64,000 nucleotides of DNA from Bacteroidota bacterium. Its GTDB lineage: Bacteria > Bacteroidota > Ignavibacteria > Ignavibacteriales > Melioribacteraceae. Where the stretch lies: contig JAHISP010000080.1 in the NCBI GenBank assembly GCA_018818165.1, positions 55,455 through 119,454 on the forward strand, given 5' to 3'. This document shows, in pieces, positions 44,504 to 53,972 of this stretch. The translations under genes and the position numbers were made by a program. The notes beneath the pieces were generated by a model that saw only the letters and a program-made list of their open reading frames with translations, did no database searches and was not told where the DNA came from. Numbering within the stretch: the stretch's first letter is position 1; each line of letters opens with the position of its first letter.

Positions 44504-45487
44504 TTAATTTCCAATAATAAATGAGCCTGGCTTCGAGCGACTTTGATTTTCAAATTCATCAATTGCCCAAATAACCCAGAAATAATTACTTCCTTCAAAT
44601 TCTGAATTTACCAGAAGGGAAATTGAATCTTTTGCAATATCGTATTTTGAATAAACCAGACTTGGCGAGGTTTCATTTGTAAATATTTCTACTTTATACT
44701 TAAAACTATAACCTGGAGTGAATCTTTTCCAACTTAATTTAAATGGCTTTGTAACCGTTCCATTGTTTATTGGTAAAATAAGTTCTACTTCTTCATTAAT
44801 AATTCTTTTAATATTTGTAATTCCAACAGTAAAAACTTTGTCTTCCAAATCCTTAACCAGTACTTTAAAATTTTTGCCTATAATTTCATTTAACGATGTT
44901 ATTTTTAACTCATTTAACGTAAGCGTTCCCTCATAAAAATCTTGGGTGTGATCGTAAGTTAAAACTTTTAGGAGAGCCAATTCTTCATTTTCGATTAAGA
45001 CATTAACAATATCATTTACACCTTCATAATCGGTAACTCTTGCCCTAATTCTTATTGAATATTTTTGATTGAACTGAAAACGATTTTCAACTACGCTAAA
45101 AAACTCCAAGCTATCTAATTGAGGTTTTGAATTAAGGAAAATCTCATTTGCCACAGCACCATTTTCTTTCCAGTTGATAAACACAGAATCAGCACTATAC
45201 CCTACACATTCAAAAGTTAGCCAGCCGTTCTTTTTTATTACATTTGGAATACTATATTTGCCATCTTCATCCGTTTGAATAAGGATATTATTATTTTTCC
45301 AAAAAACATCAGCGTTGCTTATAGGCGTAAATGGATAGCCATGCGATTTAACAACTCCGCTTATGCTGGATAATCTATTCTCGGTGTTATTAGGATCAAC
45401 TGGATTTTCCCTTGGAGCATCACATGAGATAGATGTAATAAATAATAATATAACTGTAAAAAAAAGTATTAACCTGTTTTTTTTCAT
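44504..45487 (-). CDS. lipoprotein with carboxypeptidase-regulatory-like domain
   Basis: A 327-residue protein with a lipoprotein signal (hydrophobic stretch, then SISC, Cys about 22) and a beta-sandwich like carboxypeptidase regulatory or TonB-receptor N-terminal domains (about 42-115, SGVVKSHGYPFTPISNADVFW ... DEDGKYSIP). The rest is beta-rich, perhaps fibronectin-like (about 235-327). Its function is unknown. As the first gene of the operon with the GAF activator and PEGA kinase, it may be an envelope sensor or a regulated surface component. Confidence 0.72.
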   Translation of the reverse strand: MKKNRLILFFTVILLFITSISCDAPRENPVDPNNTENRLSSISGVVKSHGYPFTPISNADVFWKNNNILIQTDEDGKYSIPNVIKKNGWLTFECVGYSADSVFINWKENGAVANEIFLNSKPQLDSLEFFSVVENRFQFNQKYSIRIRARVTDYEGVNDIVNVLIENEELALLKVLTYDHTQDFYEGTLTLNELKITSLNEIIGKNFKVLVKDLEDKVFTVGITNIKRIINEEVELILPINNGTVTKPFKLSWKRFTPGYSFKYKVEIFTNETSPSLVYSKYDIAKDSISLLVNSEFEGSNYFWVIWAIDEFENQSRSKPGSFIIGN

Positions 45488-45542
45488 ATCTACTTGAAGT
45501 TTTGCTAAATTGAATATTCACTAATATAATAGAGAATATTAT

Positions 45543-45558
45543 TATGTTATATAACATA
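45543..45558. promoter_or_regulatory. 16-bp perfect palindrome upstream of the lipoprotein/activator operon
   Basis: TATGTTAT followed directly by its reverse complement ATAACATA, 56 bp before the lipoprotein ATG. It may be an operator, or a weak hairpin at the end of the ABC-3C transcript coming from the right. The stretch to 45686 has nothing else. Confidence 0.35.
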
Positions 45559-45686
45559 AAAAAATATTAAACAAAATATATAGCTTCATTCATCAATTGG
45601 TTTAATTCTTTGGGGTTGGATAGGTTGGTAAATAACTTGGGTAGATTTTTTCTAAGTGTTGTTGAAAAATTATTTCTTGTCTATTT

Positions 45687-47387
45687 TTATATTCTAAAAA
45701 GTTTATCTGTTTGAGAAAGGGATACAACTTCAAATTCACTTATATTTATATTTTCGGGTACTTTATCTCTTAGAATTGGTACTATATATTGTCCATTTAG
45801 TTGACTTGCAACTTCTACAATTGTATTTAATTGATTGTCATGAATATTTTCAAGCTGGTCGTGCATTACAAAGTGAAGACAGTTAATGTCTAATGAATCT
45901 GCAAATTTCATATAAGCAAAGTCAAATGCGGCAATTTGACCTTTCTTTTTACCAGTACTAGGATTCCCTTCAATATTCGTTACAATCAGGTCATAGCCTT
46001 TTTCAGTTTTTTGAGTACTGAGAAGATAGTATTCACCATAAAGTTGATTGGAAAGGTCTGAAAAATATTTATTGAAAAGTGTAATACGACTCTGAATTAA
46101 ATCATCTCCTGAAGTAATACCGTCATTAATATCATTAAGTTCGGTTTCAATATTTTTTAATTTATCAATTGATGATTCCCATAATCTTTTTTGTTCTTCG
46201 AGACTTCCTTTCTTTTCTGAAAGTTTATTTAGCTCAATTATAATTAATTCGAGGTCTTCGGTGAATCCTGATTTTTTTATTTTTATAGTTAATAATGACT
46301 CTTTCCTTTGAAGTGCTTTTAGCCTTATTTTGGTTTGATTTATTGTAACTTCTAATTCAGGCAATTCTTTTGTTATGTATTTCAGTTTTTCGTTTAACAA
46401 ATCATTATGAAATTTAATTGTATCTTCAAAAGAAACATGTAAATTAGGAATTAAGAAATTTGCTCTTTCATAAAGTTTTTTGATTTGAGATGCATCAATA
46501 TTAGAGTGCTCATTTTCTAATTCTTCCTTACTTTCAATAATCAAATCACGTCTCATTTCGAGCATGCTTAATAAAGTCGAAATTGAATTAAGTTCAGCTT
46601 TGGTTTTATTTAGTTCATCAATGTCATCGCCGTAATTTTCATTTACTACAAATAGACTCTTCTTTTGACTTAACTCTTCAATTTTAGAATTAATAAAAGT
46701 CAATTGTTGTAGCACTAAAGAAAGTTCTCCTTCTTTCTTTAAACGTCTTTGAAATTGCTCTTCACGTTTTTTATCGTCGGATAGCTTTTGCTTTCTATCA
46801 TGTTCATTTGTGTCAATACCCAACCAGAACAAGTAAAGAGCCTCATATACTTCAATAGGAGTGGTTGCATGGAGAATTTTTACTATGTTGGAAAGTTTAT
46901 TCTTTTCATCTCTAATGTTCTTAGAAATAATTTGTCTGAAAGTTGGTTTATCAACTTCGGATTTAAAAATGAATTCCTTTAGTTTTTTATCAAAAAGTTT
47001 ATCATTTATTATATTCTCACCATTTACTGCTTGGACCTTTTTACTTCTTTGTTGGAAATTCCTTCTAATCAATACAGTTTCAGAGGTCTTGTCCTCCAAA
47101 TCAGCAGCAAGTTCAATTTCAATAATAATATCATTTTCTTTTAAAAAGTTTTCAATAAATGTGTTTGGCTGTTTTTTAAATTCTGTGTCTTGATAAATAT
47201 TCTTACCGTCACCACCAAAGCAATAATCAACAAGTCTTAATACAGTAGTCTTACCAACATTATTTCCAGTTGAAGTTTTTGAAAGGTCTTCAGGTGTTTC
47301 ATCAACAATAAGATTTATACCTTTATGAAAGGGAATTTCTCTTATTAATAAGTCTCTGTTTAATATTTTTATGGATTTTAGAAACAT
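45687..47387 (-). CDS. ABC-3C system ATPase (DUF2326, SMC/Rad50-like)
   Basis: A 566-residue ATPase. The N-terminus (FLKSIKILNRDLLIREIPF) leads to a Walker A motif STGNNVGKTTVLRLVDYCFG (core 41-48). The middle (about 190-400) is long coiled coil, and the C-terminal DUF2326-like part has the Walker-B-like HFVMHDQLENI. This is the layout of the SMC-related ATPase of ABC-three-component systems, described by comparative genomics as conflict (antiviral/anti-plasmid) systems. It overlaps the middle-component gene by 10 bp. It probably senses foreign nucleic acid or replication structures and controls the HNH effector. Confidence 0.83.
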   Translation of the reverse strand: MFLKSIKILNRDLLIREIPFHKGINLIVDETPEDLSKTSTGNNVGKTTVLRLVDYCFGGDGKNIYQDTEFKKQPNTFIENFLKENDIIIEIELAADLEDKTSETVLIRRNFQQRSKKVQAVNGENIINDKLFDKKLKEFIFKSEVDKPTFRQIISKNIRDEKNKLSNIVKILHATTPIEVYEALYLFWLGIDTNEHDRKQKLSDDKKREEQFQRRLKKEGELSLVLQQLTFINSKIEELSQKKSLFVVNENYGDDIDELNKTKAELNSISTLLSMLEMRRDLIIESKEELENEHSNIDASQIKKLYERANFLIPNLHVSFEDTIKFHNDLLNEKLKYITKELPELEVTINQTKIRLKALQRKESLLTIKIKKSGFTEDLELIIIELNKLSEKKGSLEEQKRLWESSIDKLKNIETELNDINDGITSGDDLIQSRITLFNKYFSDLSNQLYGEYYLLSTQKTEKGYDLIVTNIEGNPSTGKKKGQIAAFDFAYMKFADSLDINCLHFVMHDQLENIHDNQLNTIVEVASQLNGQYIVPILRDKVPENINISEFEVVSLSQTDKLFRI

Positions 47388-47611
47388 TTTTCGATCAATC
47401 TGTTTTCTGCATTTTTAATAACACCAATAATAAATAACCAATCCAAAACTAGGGTGTAAAGATTCAAACTTATTTCTAACTCTGAGTTAACTTTTTTAAA
47501 TAGTTCAAAATAATCAACCTTCTTTTCATCAGAATCGATAAGCACTTCAATCACTTTGCTTCCAAGAAAGTATAAGTCTCTATCTGGCTTTATGTCGTTA
47601 CTTAGTATCAT
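47378..47611 (-). CDS. ABC-3C system middle component (MC6-like)
   Basis: A 77-residue protein beginning MILSNDIKPDRDLYFLGSKV and containing a LYTLVLDWLFIIGVI segment, the pattern of the small winged-helix middle components of ABC-3C systems (type 6 by memory). It is encoded between, and overlaps, the HNH gene (1 bp, TAATG) and the ATPase gene (10 bp), the fixed order of such operons. It is believed to bridge effector and ATPase. Confidence 0.78.
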   Translation of the reverse strand: MILSNDIKPDRDLYFLGSKVIEVLIDSDEKKVDYFELFKKVNSELEISLNLYTLVLDWLFIIGVIKNAENRLIEKCF

Positions 47612-48438
47612 TATTTTATCGGTTCCTCAAGTATTTTACACCTCATAAAGGCATCTACCATAACAATTAAAATACCCATTTTTATTGATTCAATTGGCAA
47701 ATTAGGACTTAAATTTGAACTTGATTCAAGAATCTTCCAAATTTCATTTTCAATATTTTCAAAAATTAAATCAGCATTCTCTCGAATATTTTCAATGGTT
47801 ACATATTTCCCCTTTTCCTTCAAGTAAAGTGATTTAAAATTTTGAAGTAAAAAAGATTTTTTACTAGAACCTTGTTTTTCTATTTCATCATAGATACTAT
47901 TTAGCTTCCCTTGATATATGCTGTATTCTTCAATTATTGGCTTGTATGAAATAACATTGTTATATTGGATTTTCTCTTCTGTAATTGGAGCTTTTTTACC
48001 AATGGATTCAAACTCATCTTCCAATAAACATGAACCAATTTGATTTATTAGAATACTTAATAAAGAGGGATATTTAGCTATTGTATTATTTCCACTTTGA
48101 AGAGCATCCATTCTCTTTTCGTGTTCTCTTTTCATAGTTTTAAGAGTTTCCACGGAATATTTACTTGGGTTGTCTGTTTCTATATGATGATTGGGACAAA
48201 GCAATATTAAATTTTGATAATCTGCTCTATCTTTATCCAACATGTTTGGATTAAACCTATCTGCTTTATGTGTATTTTGGTTTGCATCCTCAATGTGGCA
48301 AATGTTCGAGAAATTTGTGTCGTCTTCCCAATTCAAAAACTTAACATCACATTCAGGGAAAGCACAACGATTACCTGAAAGAATGTAAAGTCTTTTAATT
48401 GTTAGAATTGAATAATTTCTTGATTGATTATTTGCCAT
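47611..48438 (-). CDS. HNH endonuclease effector of an ABC-3C system
   Basis: A 275-residue protein. The N-terminal HNH domain has zinc cysteines C25 and C30 (GNRCAFPEC), first histidine H48 (ICHIED), asparagine N76 (YQNLILLC) and CPNHHIETD with H84/H85. The C-terminal two thirds are helical and probably form the ABC-3C C-terminal docking part. It is the first gene of the three-gene operon. HNH domains cut DNA; in conflict systems the target is invader DNA or the host chromosome (abortive infection). No clear RBS is seen, and the leader may be very short. Confidence 0.83.
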   Translation of the reverse strand: MANNQSRNYSILTIKRLYILSGNRCAFPECDVKFLNWEDDTNFSNICHIEDANQNTHKADRFNPNMLDKDRADYQNLILLCPNHHIETDNPSKYSVETLKTMKREHEKRMDALQSGNNTIAKYPSLLSILINQIGSCLLEDEFESIGKKAPITEEKIQYNNVISYKPIIEEYSIYQGKLNSIYDEIEKQGSSKKSFLLQNFKSLYLKEKGKYVTIENIRENADLIFENIENEIWKILESSSNLSPNLPIESIKMGILIVMVDAFMRCKILEEPIK

Positions 48439-48800
48439 ACTTTTTTATTTCAAAGATAGTTATTTATCAGTTTAATTTCTTATCGTTTTTTATGATTAAT
48501 TTTGGCTAAATAAATACAATTTCCTGTTTTTACAATTTTATCTTTTCACTGATATAAAGAACCGTTGATGTTTTCAAAAAAGCAGAAAATGTTATTACAA
48601 ATACAAATCTTTTAGTTGTCCAAAGCAATTTTTTGCAGATTGCTTCAGAATAAAACTCCTCCAACTACAAATTTTTATTTTTTTTGTCACGGGTTTGCGC
48701 CAAATAATCCGCACAATTATTTTATTCAAAAAAAAACTCTCCTGTTAATAAAAATTTATATAATTTTGTTTTAACATTTCATATTTAATAGAGGTTAATA
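48439..48800. other. divergent intergenic region with no gene seen
   Basis: An AT-rich stretch between the ABC-3C operon and the M16 protease operon. It must contain both promoters. A small hairpin (AAGCAA/TTGCTT, near 48623-48645) and a TATAATTTTG box near 48758 are the only signals noticed. No attachment site or direct repeat marking a mobile unit was recognised. Confidence 0.4.
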
Positions 48801-50117
48801 ATGATTAAAAAAGTTATCGTGCTATTCCTTGTTACAAACTTCATTCTAGTTGCTCAAAAGAAAATAGATTTTGTTGAGTATAACTTAGATAACGGACTTC
48901 ATGTAATACTCCACCAAGATGATTCAACACCCATTGTTGCAGTAACTGTTTTCTATCACGTTGGCTCTAAAAATGAGCAATCGGATAGAACTGGGTTTGC
49001 ACATTTTTTTGAACATCTAATGTTTGAAGGAACCGAGAACATTCCAACCGGAGATTATCACAAAATTGTTTCTAGTAATGGCGGAACAAATAACGCAACA
49101 ACTAATTTTGACCGCACATACTATTATGAAATTTTTCCTTCAAATCAATTAGAGCTTGGATTATGGATGGAATCTGAAAGAATGTTACATCTTTTAGTTG
49201 ATTCTACTGGTGTTGAAACACAACGTAAAGTTGTAAAAGAAGAAAGGAAAATGAGACTAGACAACCAACCTTACGGAAGTCTTCTTGAAGAAACGTTTAA
49301 ACGAGCTTACACAAAACACCCTTATAACTGGACTCCCATTGGTTCTGCTCAATATATTGACATGGCAACCATTGATGAATTTATGAATTTCTATAAACAC
49401 TATTATGTTCCAAATAATGCCGTTTTAACAATTGCTGGGGATATTGATATTGATGACACAAAAGATATGATTGAAAAATATTTTGCCGATATACCTAAAG
49501 GTGAACAAGAAATTACTTTCCCTGATGTTATTGAACCAAAGAAAACTGAGGAAGTAAGAGATACAGTTTATGATAATATTCAACTTCCAATGGTTTTATT
49601 GTCGTACCCAATTCCTAAACAAACTGATAAGGATTCATACGCAATAGATATGTTAACCACACTTCTTTCTGGTGGTCCTAGTGCAAGAATACCTAAAAGG
49701 TTGGTTGATAAGGAGCAAAAATCTGTTGTTGCAAGCTCAATTCCATTTGCTTTGGAAGACTCAGGACAGTTTATTGTCTATTCAATTGCAAATGTTGGAG
49801 TTGGAATAGATGATGTTGAAAAATCACTTCAAGAAGAAATTGACAAAGTACAAGCTGAATTAATTTCTGAAAATGAATTTCAAAAACTTCAAAACCAAAT
49901 AGAAAGTAGAATTGTTGGTGGGTTTTCAACTGTTGCTGGTATAGCCGGAAGCTTATCAAACTATTATGTTTATTATAGAAATACAAATCAAATTAATAAT
50001 GAGTTAGAAAATTACATGGCTGTTACTCGTGAAGATATTAAACGCGTAGCAAATGAATATTTGGATAGTAATACGAGAGTCGCTTTATATTACTTGCCCA
50101 AAGCAGAAAAAAAATAG
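48801..50117 (+). CDS. M16 zinc protease, catalytic partner, exported
   Basis: A 438-residue protein with a signal peptide (1-18, ending LVAQK). The inverted zinc site HFFEH is at 68-72, and the downstream glutamates lie in VVKEERKMR. This is the size of a half-sized (two-domain) pitrilysin-family peptidase. It is followed after 45 bp by a second M16 gene without a zinc site, so the pair probably assembles into a heterodimer, as in other M16B pairs. It would degrade peptides in the periplasm. GAGG lies before the ATG. Confidence 0.9.
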   Translation: MIKKVIVLFLVTNFILVAQKKIDFVEYNLDNGLHVILHQDDSTPIVAVTVFYHVGSKNEQSDRTGFAHFFEHLMFEGTENIPTGDYHKIVSSNGGTNNATTNFDRTYYYEIFPSNQLELGLWMESERMLHLLVDSTGVETQRKVVKEERKMRLDNQPYGSLLEETFKRAYTKHPYNWTPIGSAQYIDMATIDEFMNFYKHYYVPNNAVLTIAGDIDIDDTKDMIEKYFADIPKGEQEITFPDVIEPKKTEEVRDTVYDNIQLPMVLLSYPIPKQTDKDSYAIDMLTTLLSGGPSARIPKRLVDKEQKSVVASSIPFALEDSGQFIVYSIANVGVGIDDVEKSLQEEIDKVQAELISENEFQKLQNQIESRIVGGFSTVAGIAGSLSNYYVYYRNTNQINNELENYMAVTREDIKRVANEYLDSNTRVALYYLPKAEKK

Positions 50118-50162
50118 TTCTTTCTCATATGTTTGATTAATAAAAATTTGGAGATTTTTAAA

Positions 50163-52232
50163 ATGATAAGAAAAACGATAAGCTTTGTTCTATTAACATC
50201 TGTGCTGCTTTTTGCTCAATTGGATAGAACACAAAAACCTAAACCAGGTCCAGCACCAGAAATTAAAATTGGTGAGTATGAATCATTTACATTGGATAAT
50301 GGATTGCAAGTCTTCGTAGTTGAAAATGATAAGCTTCCACGTGTATCCGTTTCTTTACAGCTTCATAGAGAAGCAATTATGGAAAATGAGAATACAGGTT
50401 ATATCACTATTGCTGGAGAATTATTACGTGCTGGAACAGAAAACAAAACAAAAGATGAACTTGATGAAGCCATTGATTTTATTGGAGCAAATATCTCTAC
50501 ATCATCAACTGGAATTTATGGTTCATCTTTAAGCAAACATACTGATAAACTGTTAGCATTAATGTCAGATGTTTTGCTTCACCCTTCATTTAAAGAAGAA
50601 GAACTTGAAAAGATAAAAAAGCAAACTATTTCTGGACTTAAAGCTGCGAAAGAACAACCTTCTGCAATTGCATCAAACGTTCGCAAAGTTTTGCTTTATG
50701 GAAAAGATCATCCCTACGGAGAAATTCAAACAGAAGAAACAGTTGCCAACATTACAGCAGAAATGTGTAAAGAATATTACAACACTTATTTTCATCCTAA
50801 CATTGCTTTTCTTGCCATAGTTGGCGATATAACAAAAGATGATGCTGAAGAATTAGTGAAAAAATATTTTAGTGAGTGGAAAGCTAAGGAAGTGCCAACA
50901 TATACTTATACCGATGTTTCAGCACCAGCCAATAATAAAATAGCTTTTGTTGATAGGGCTAATGCGGTACAATCAGTAGTAAATATAACATATCCAATTA
51001 GCTTGGATAAATTAGGAGATGACGCAATTAAAGCATCTGTTATGAATTATCTTCTTGGAGGAGGAGTATCTGGTGAGTTTTTCCAAGTATTGCGAGAAGA
51101 AAAGGGATATACTTATGGAGCTTACTCCTCACTTACTGGTGATAAGTTAGTAGGAAACTTCACTTCTGCCTGCGACGCTAGAAATGAGGTAACAGATAGT
51201 GTAATAATTACATTTTTAGATGTAATGAAAAAATTTAGAAATGAAAAAGTTTCAGAAGAGAAATTACAAGCAGCAAAAAATTTTCTTACTGGAAGTTTCT
51301 CACGAGCATTGGAAAGCTCCCAGACTGTTGCTGGCTTTGCATTAAATATTGCTCGATACAATTTACCATCTGATTATTATCAAAATTATTTGAAGAAACT
51401 TAATTCAGTTACAGTCAACGATATACATGAATCTGCTCAAAAATATGTAAATCCAGAAAATGCTCACATTTTAGTTGTTGGAAAAGGAGATGACGTTCTT
51501 GAAGGATTAGTGAAATTAAGCGGTGATAATAAAGTCACTTTTTATGATACTTACGGAAATGAATATGATCCTTCAGCAAATAAAGCTGAAGAAGGTGTAA
51601 CGGCGGAATCAGTTATTAACAACTATATTTCGGCAATTGGTGGTAGAGAAAAAGTAGAAAACATTAAAGACAAAACCACTTTAATTACTTCCAAAGTTCA
51701 AGGAATGGAAATAAAATTGGAAATTTTTAATAAAGCTCCAAACAAGTATTTACAAACCATGGATGCCGGAATGATGAAACAAAAATCAGTTTATGATGGT
51801 GTGGTTGGTAAAGTTGCTGCAATGGGCAAAGAACAAATATTGGAAGGGGATTATTTAGAAAACATGAAAATGGAAGCTACTCTAAATTTATTCCTTAATT
51901 ATAGCGCTGCTGGAATAAATGCCAAACTAGTTGGTACAGACAAAGTTGAAGGCGAGGATGTTTATATTGTAAATCTTACTTTACCAAATAAAGACGTCTG
52001 GACACATTATTACAGTAAAACTTCTGGATTGTTAGTAAAGGAAAGTAAAAGTCTAAAATTACCTCAAGGAGTTATGACTCAAAGTAGTTTATTTAATGAT
52101 TACAAAGAAGTTGACGGTGTTAAGTTTCCGTTTAAAATTACGCAATCAGTTGGTCCACAATCAATGGAGTTGGAAGTTACATCAATGAAAACAAACACTG
52201 GTTTGGAGGATTCTATTTTTTCAACAAAATAG
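50163..52232 (+). CDS. M16 non-catalytic partner fused to a LolA-like C-terminal domain
   Basis: A 689-residue exported protein (signal peptide ending VLLFAQL). Residues about 40-460 are an M16 peptidase fold in which HXXEH is absent (the position reads AGELLRAG), so it is a non-catalytic or substrate-binding subunit with the usual Gly/Arg-rich C-lobe (EEKGYTYGAYS). Residues about 475-689 form an outer-membrane-lipoprotein-sorting-like beta fold (NNYISAIGGREKVENIKD ... VDGVKFPFKI). The ATG at 50163 is chosen over the frame start at 50133 because GGAGAT precedes it. It is in one operon with the active M16 gene. Confidence 0.87.
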   Translation: MIRKTISFVLLTSVLLFAQLDRTQKPKPGPAPEIKIGEYESFTLDNGLQVFVVENDKLPRVSVSLQLHREAIMENENTGYITIAGELLRAGTENKTKDELDEAIDFIGANISTSSTGIYGSSLSKHTDKLLALMSDVLLHPSFKEEELEKIKKQTISGLKAAKEQPSAIASNVRKVLLYGKDHPYGEIQTEETVANITAEMCKEYYNTYFHPNIAFLAIVGDITKDDAEELVKKYFSEWKAKEVPTYTYTDVSAPANNKIAFVDRANAVQSVVNITYPISLDKLGDDAIKASVMNYLLGGGVSGEFFQVLREEKGYTYGAYSSLTGDKLVGNFTSACDARNEVTDSVIITFLDVMKKFRNEKVSEEKLQAAKNFLTGSFSRALESSQTVAGFALNIARYNLPSDYYQNYLKKLNSVTVNDIHESAQKYVNPENAHILVVGKGDDVLEGLVKLSGDNKVTFYDTYGNEYDPSANKAEEGVTAESVINNYISAIGGREKVENIKDKTTLITSKVQGMEIKLEIFNKAPNKYLQTMDAGMMKQKSVYDGVVGKVAAMGKEQILEGDYLENMKMEATLNLFLNYSAAGINAKLVGTDKVEGEDVYIVNLTLPNKDVWTHYYSKTSGLLVKESKSLKLPQGVMTQSSLFNDYKEVDGVKFPFKITQSVGPQSMELEVTSMKTNTGLEDSIFSTK

Positions 52233-52263
52233 TTAAATCTCTTCTTTACATTACAATAAATTT

Positions 52264-52290
52264 AAAGCACCGTATAAAAACGGTGCTTTT
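52264..52290 (+). terminator. terminator of the M16 operon
   Basis: AAAGCACCG and CGGTGCTTT form a 9-bp stem around TATAAAAA, followed by a run of T, 31 bp after the stop codon. Confidence 0.85.
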
Positions 52291-52369
52291 TTTGGGTAGT
52301 TATAAATTCGCCCGCCCAGCACATTAAATCACCAATCCTTTTTTAATAAATTATTCCTTCAAAACATTA

Positions 52370-52418
52370 TTCAGGTAATATCCTGAACATAATGTAATAT
52401 AACTCAGGCTTTAGCCTG
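52370..52418. repeat. paired small palindromes (dispersed-repeat type)
   Basis: TTCAGG/CCTGAA (52370-52387) and CAGGCT-TT-AGCCTG (52405-52418) lie side by side in the non-coding stretch 52291-52684. The second resembles common intergenic CAGGCTTTAGCCTG repeats. The rest of the stretch shows no gene. Confidence 0.5.
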
Positions 52419-52684
52419 CTTTCCTAACAGCCCAATAATTCTTTTGTATCGTCCTGAAATAGGTTTACTAAAAAAAGAATAAAAATAGTAAACCAAAACA
52501 AGGACAAAACATGAAAGAAATTAGCTAGAAAAACTTAGTTAATAAATGTAAAATTTTTAAATATCTATAACCTAAATTTAATATTACGTTTCTTTGATAT
52601 ATTTCTACATTGTAGAACCATGCTTATTTCATTATTTTTGTTCTATAAAATAAATTAAACATTTAATTATTAAAGGAGATAAAC

Positions 52685-53716
52685 ATGCCAGTAGTATCGC
52701 ACAAAAAGTATTGTGAAATGCTTGATAACGCAAAGAAAAATAAGTTTGCATATCCAGCAATTAATGTAGTTTCAGAATCTTCAGCAAATGCTGTTCTTCA
52801 AGCGTTAGCAGAAGCAAAATCAGATGGTATTATTCAAGTAAGTACAGGTGGCGGTGAGTTTGCATCTGGTCAAGCACTTAAAGATGCTGCACTTGGTGCA
52901 ATTTCTATAGCACAACACATTCACCTCGTTGCTGATAGATATGATATTAATGTTGCAATTCACACAGACCACTGCCAAGCAAATAAAGTAGATTCTTTCA
53001 TCCGCCCATTGTTAGCTGCTTCAAAAGAAAGAGTTGAAAAAGGAATGATTCCATTATTCCAATCACATATGTTTGATGGTTCTGCTATTCCATTAAAAGA
53101 GAACATGGATATTGCAGTAGAGCTTTTAAAAGAATGTAAAGAATTAGGAATTATTCTTGAAGTTGAAGCCGGTGTTGTTGGCGGTGAAGAAGATGGTGTA
53201 AACACAGAAGATGTTCCTGCAGAAAAACTTTACACAACTCCAGAAGATATGATTTATGTGCACGAAAGATTATCAGAAGTTAAAGGTGCACGTTTTATGT
53301 TTGCTGCAACTTTTGGTAATGTTCATGGTGTTTATAAACCAGGTAATGTAAAATTACGTCCATCAATTCTTAAAAAAGGACAAGATGCTGTTACTGCTAA
53401 ATATGGCGAAGCTGCTTCTTTCGATTTAGTTTTCCATGGTGGAAGTGGTTCTACACTTGAAGAAATTAGAGAAACATTGGATTACGGTGTTGTTAAAATG
53501 AATGTAGATACTGATACACAGTATGCTTTTACTCGCCCAATAGCTGACCATATGCTTAAAAATTATGATGGTGTTCTAAAAGTTGATGGTGATGTTGGTA
53601 ACAAAAAAATGTATGACCCACGTGGTTATTTGAAAAAAGGTGAAACAGGAATTAAAGAAAGAGTTATTGTTGCTGTTAAAGATTTACGCGGCGAAGGTAC
53701 AACTCTTGGTGTTTAA
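52685..53716 (+). CDS. fba: class II fructose-bisphosphate aldolase
   Basis: A 343-residue protein with the zinc-binding HTDHC motif near residue 95, ILEVEAGVVGGEEDGV, the second zinc histidine in FGNVHGVYKPG, and the phosphate-binding VFHGGSGS and KMNVDTDTQYAF segments. It belongs to the class IIA (FbaA-like) group. It cleaves fructose-1,6-bisphosphate to DHAP and GAP, and acts in reverse during gluconeogenesis. An AAAGGAG RBS precedes the ATG and a strong terminator follows, so it is monocistronic and probably well expressed. Confidence 0.95.
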   Translation: MPVVSHKKYCEMLDNAKKNKFAYPAINVVSESSANAVLQALAEAKSDGIIQVSTGGGEFASGQALKDAALGAISIAQHIHLVADRYDINVAIHTDHCQANKVDSFIRPLLAASKERVEKGMIPLFQSHMFDGSAIPLKENMDIAVELLKECKELGIILEVEAGVVGGEEDGVNTEDVPAEKLYTTPEDMIYVHERLSEVKGARFMFAATFGNVHGVYKPGNVKLRPSILKKGQDAVTAKYGEAASFDLVFHGGSGSTLEEIRETLDYGVVKMNVDTDTQYAFTRPIADHMLKNYDGVLKVDGDVGNKKMYDPRGYLKKGETGIKERVIVAVKDLRGEGTTLGV

Positions 53717-53740
53717 TTTTTTGCTTAATTTTTAACAACT

Positions 53741-53771
53741 AAAAAACCTTGTCAATCTGGCAAGGTTTTTT
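53741..53771 (+). terminator. terminator of fba
   Basis: AAAAAACCTTG and CAAGGTTTTTT, an 11-bp stem with a 9-nt loop, ending in T residues, 24 bp after the stop. Confidence 0.9.
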
Positions 53772-53972
53772 GTTTTAAAACAAAAATTAGCATTTCACCT
53801 TTTTATTTGTCCCTTTTTGTTCTGGAGAAACAACATTTTCTGAGGACGTTTTCAGTTAATTATTTATACCACAATTCCTTTAAAAGAAAGTAAAATCAGC
53901 AATTCAGCGACAAGTATAACAGTATAAAAAACAATGCATTATAGTAACACTAAAAGATTTTTTTCTGGTTAA

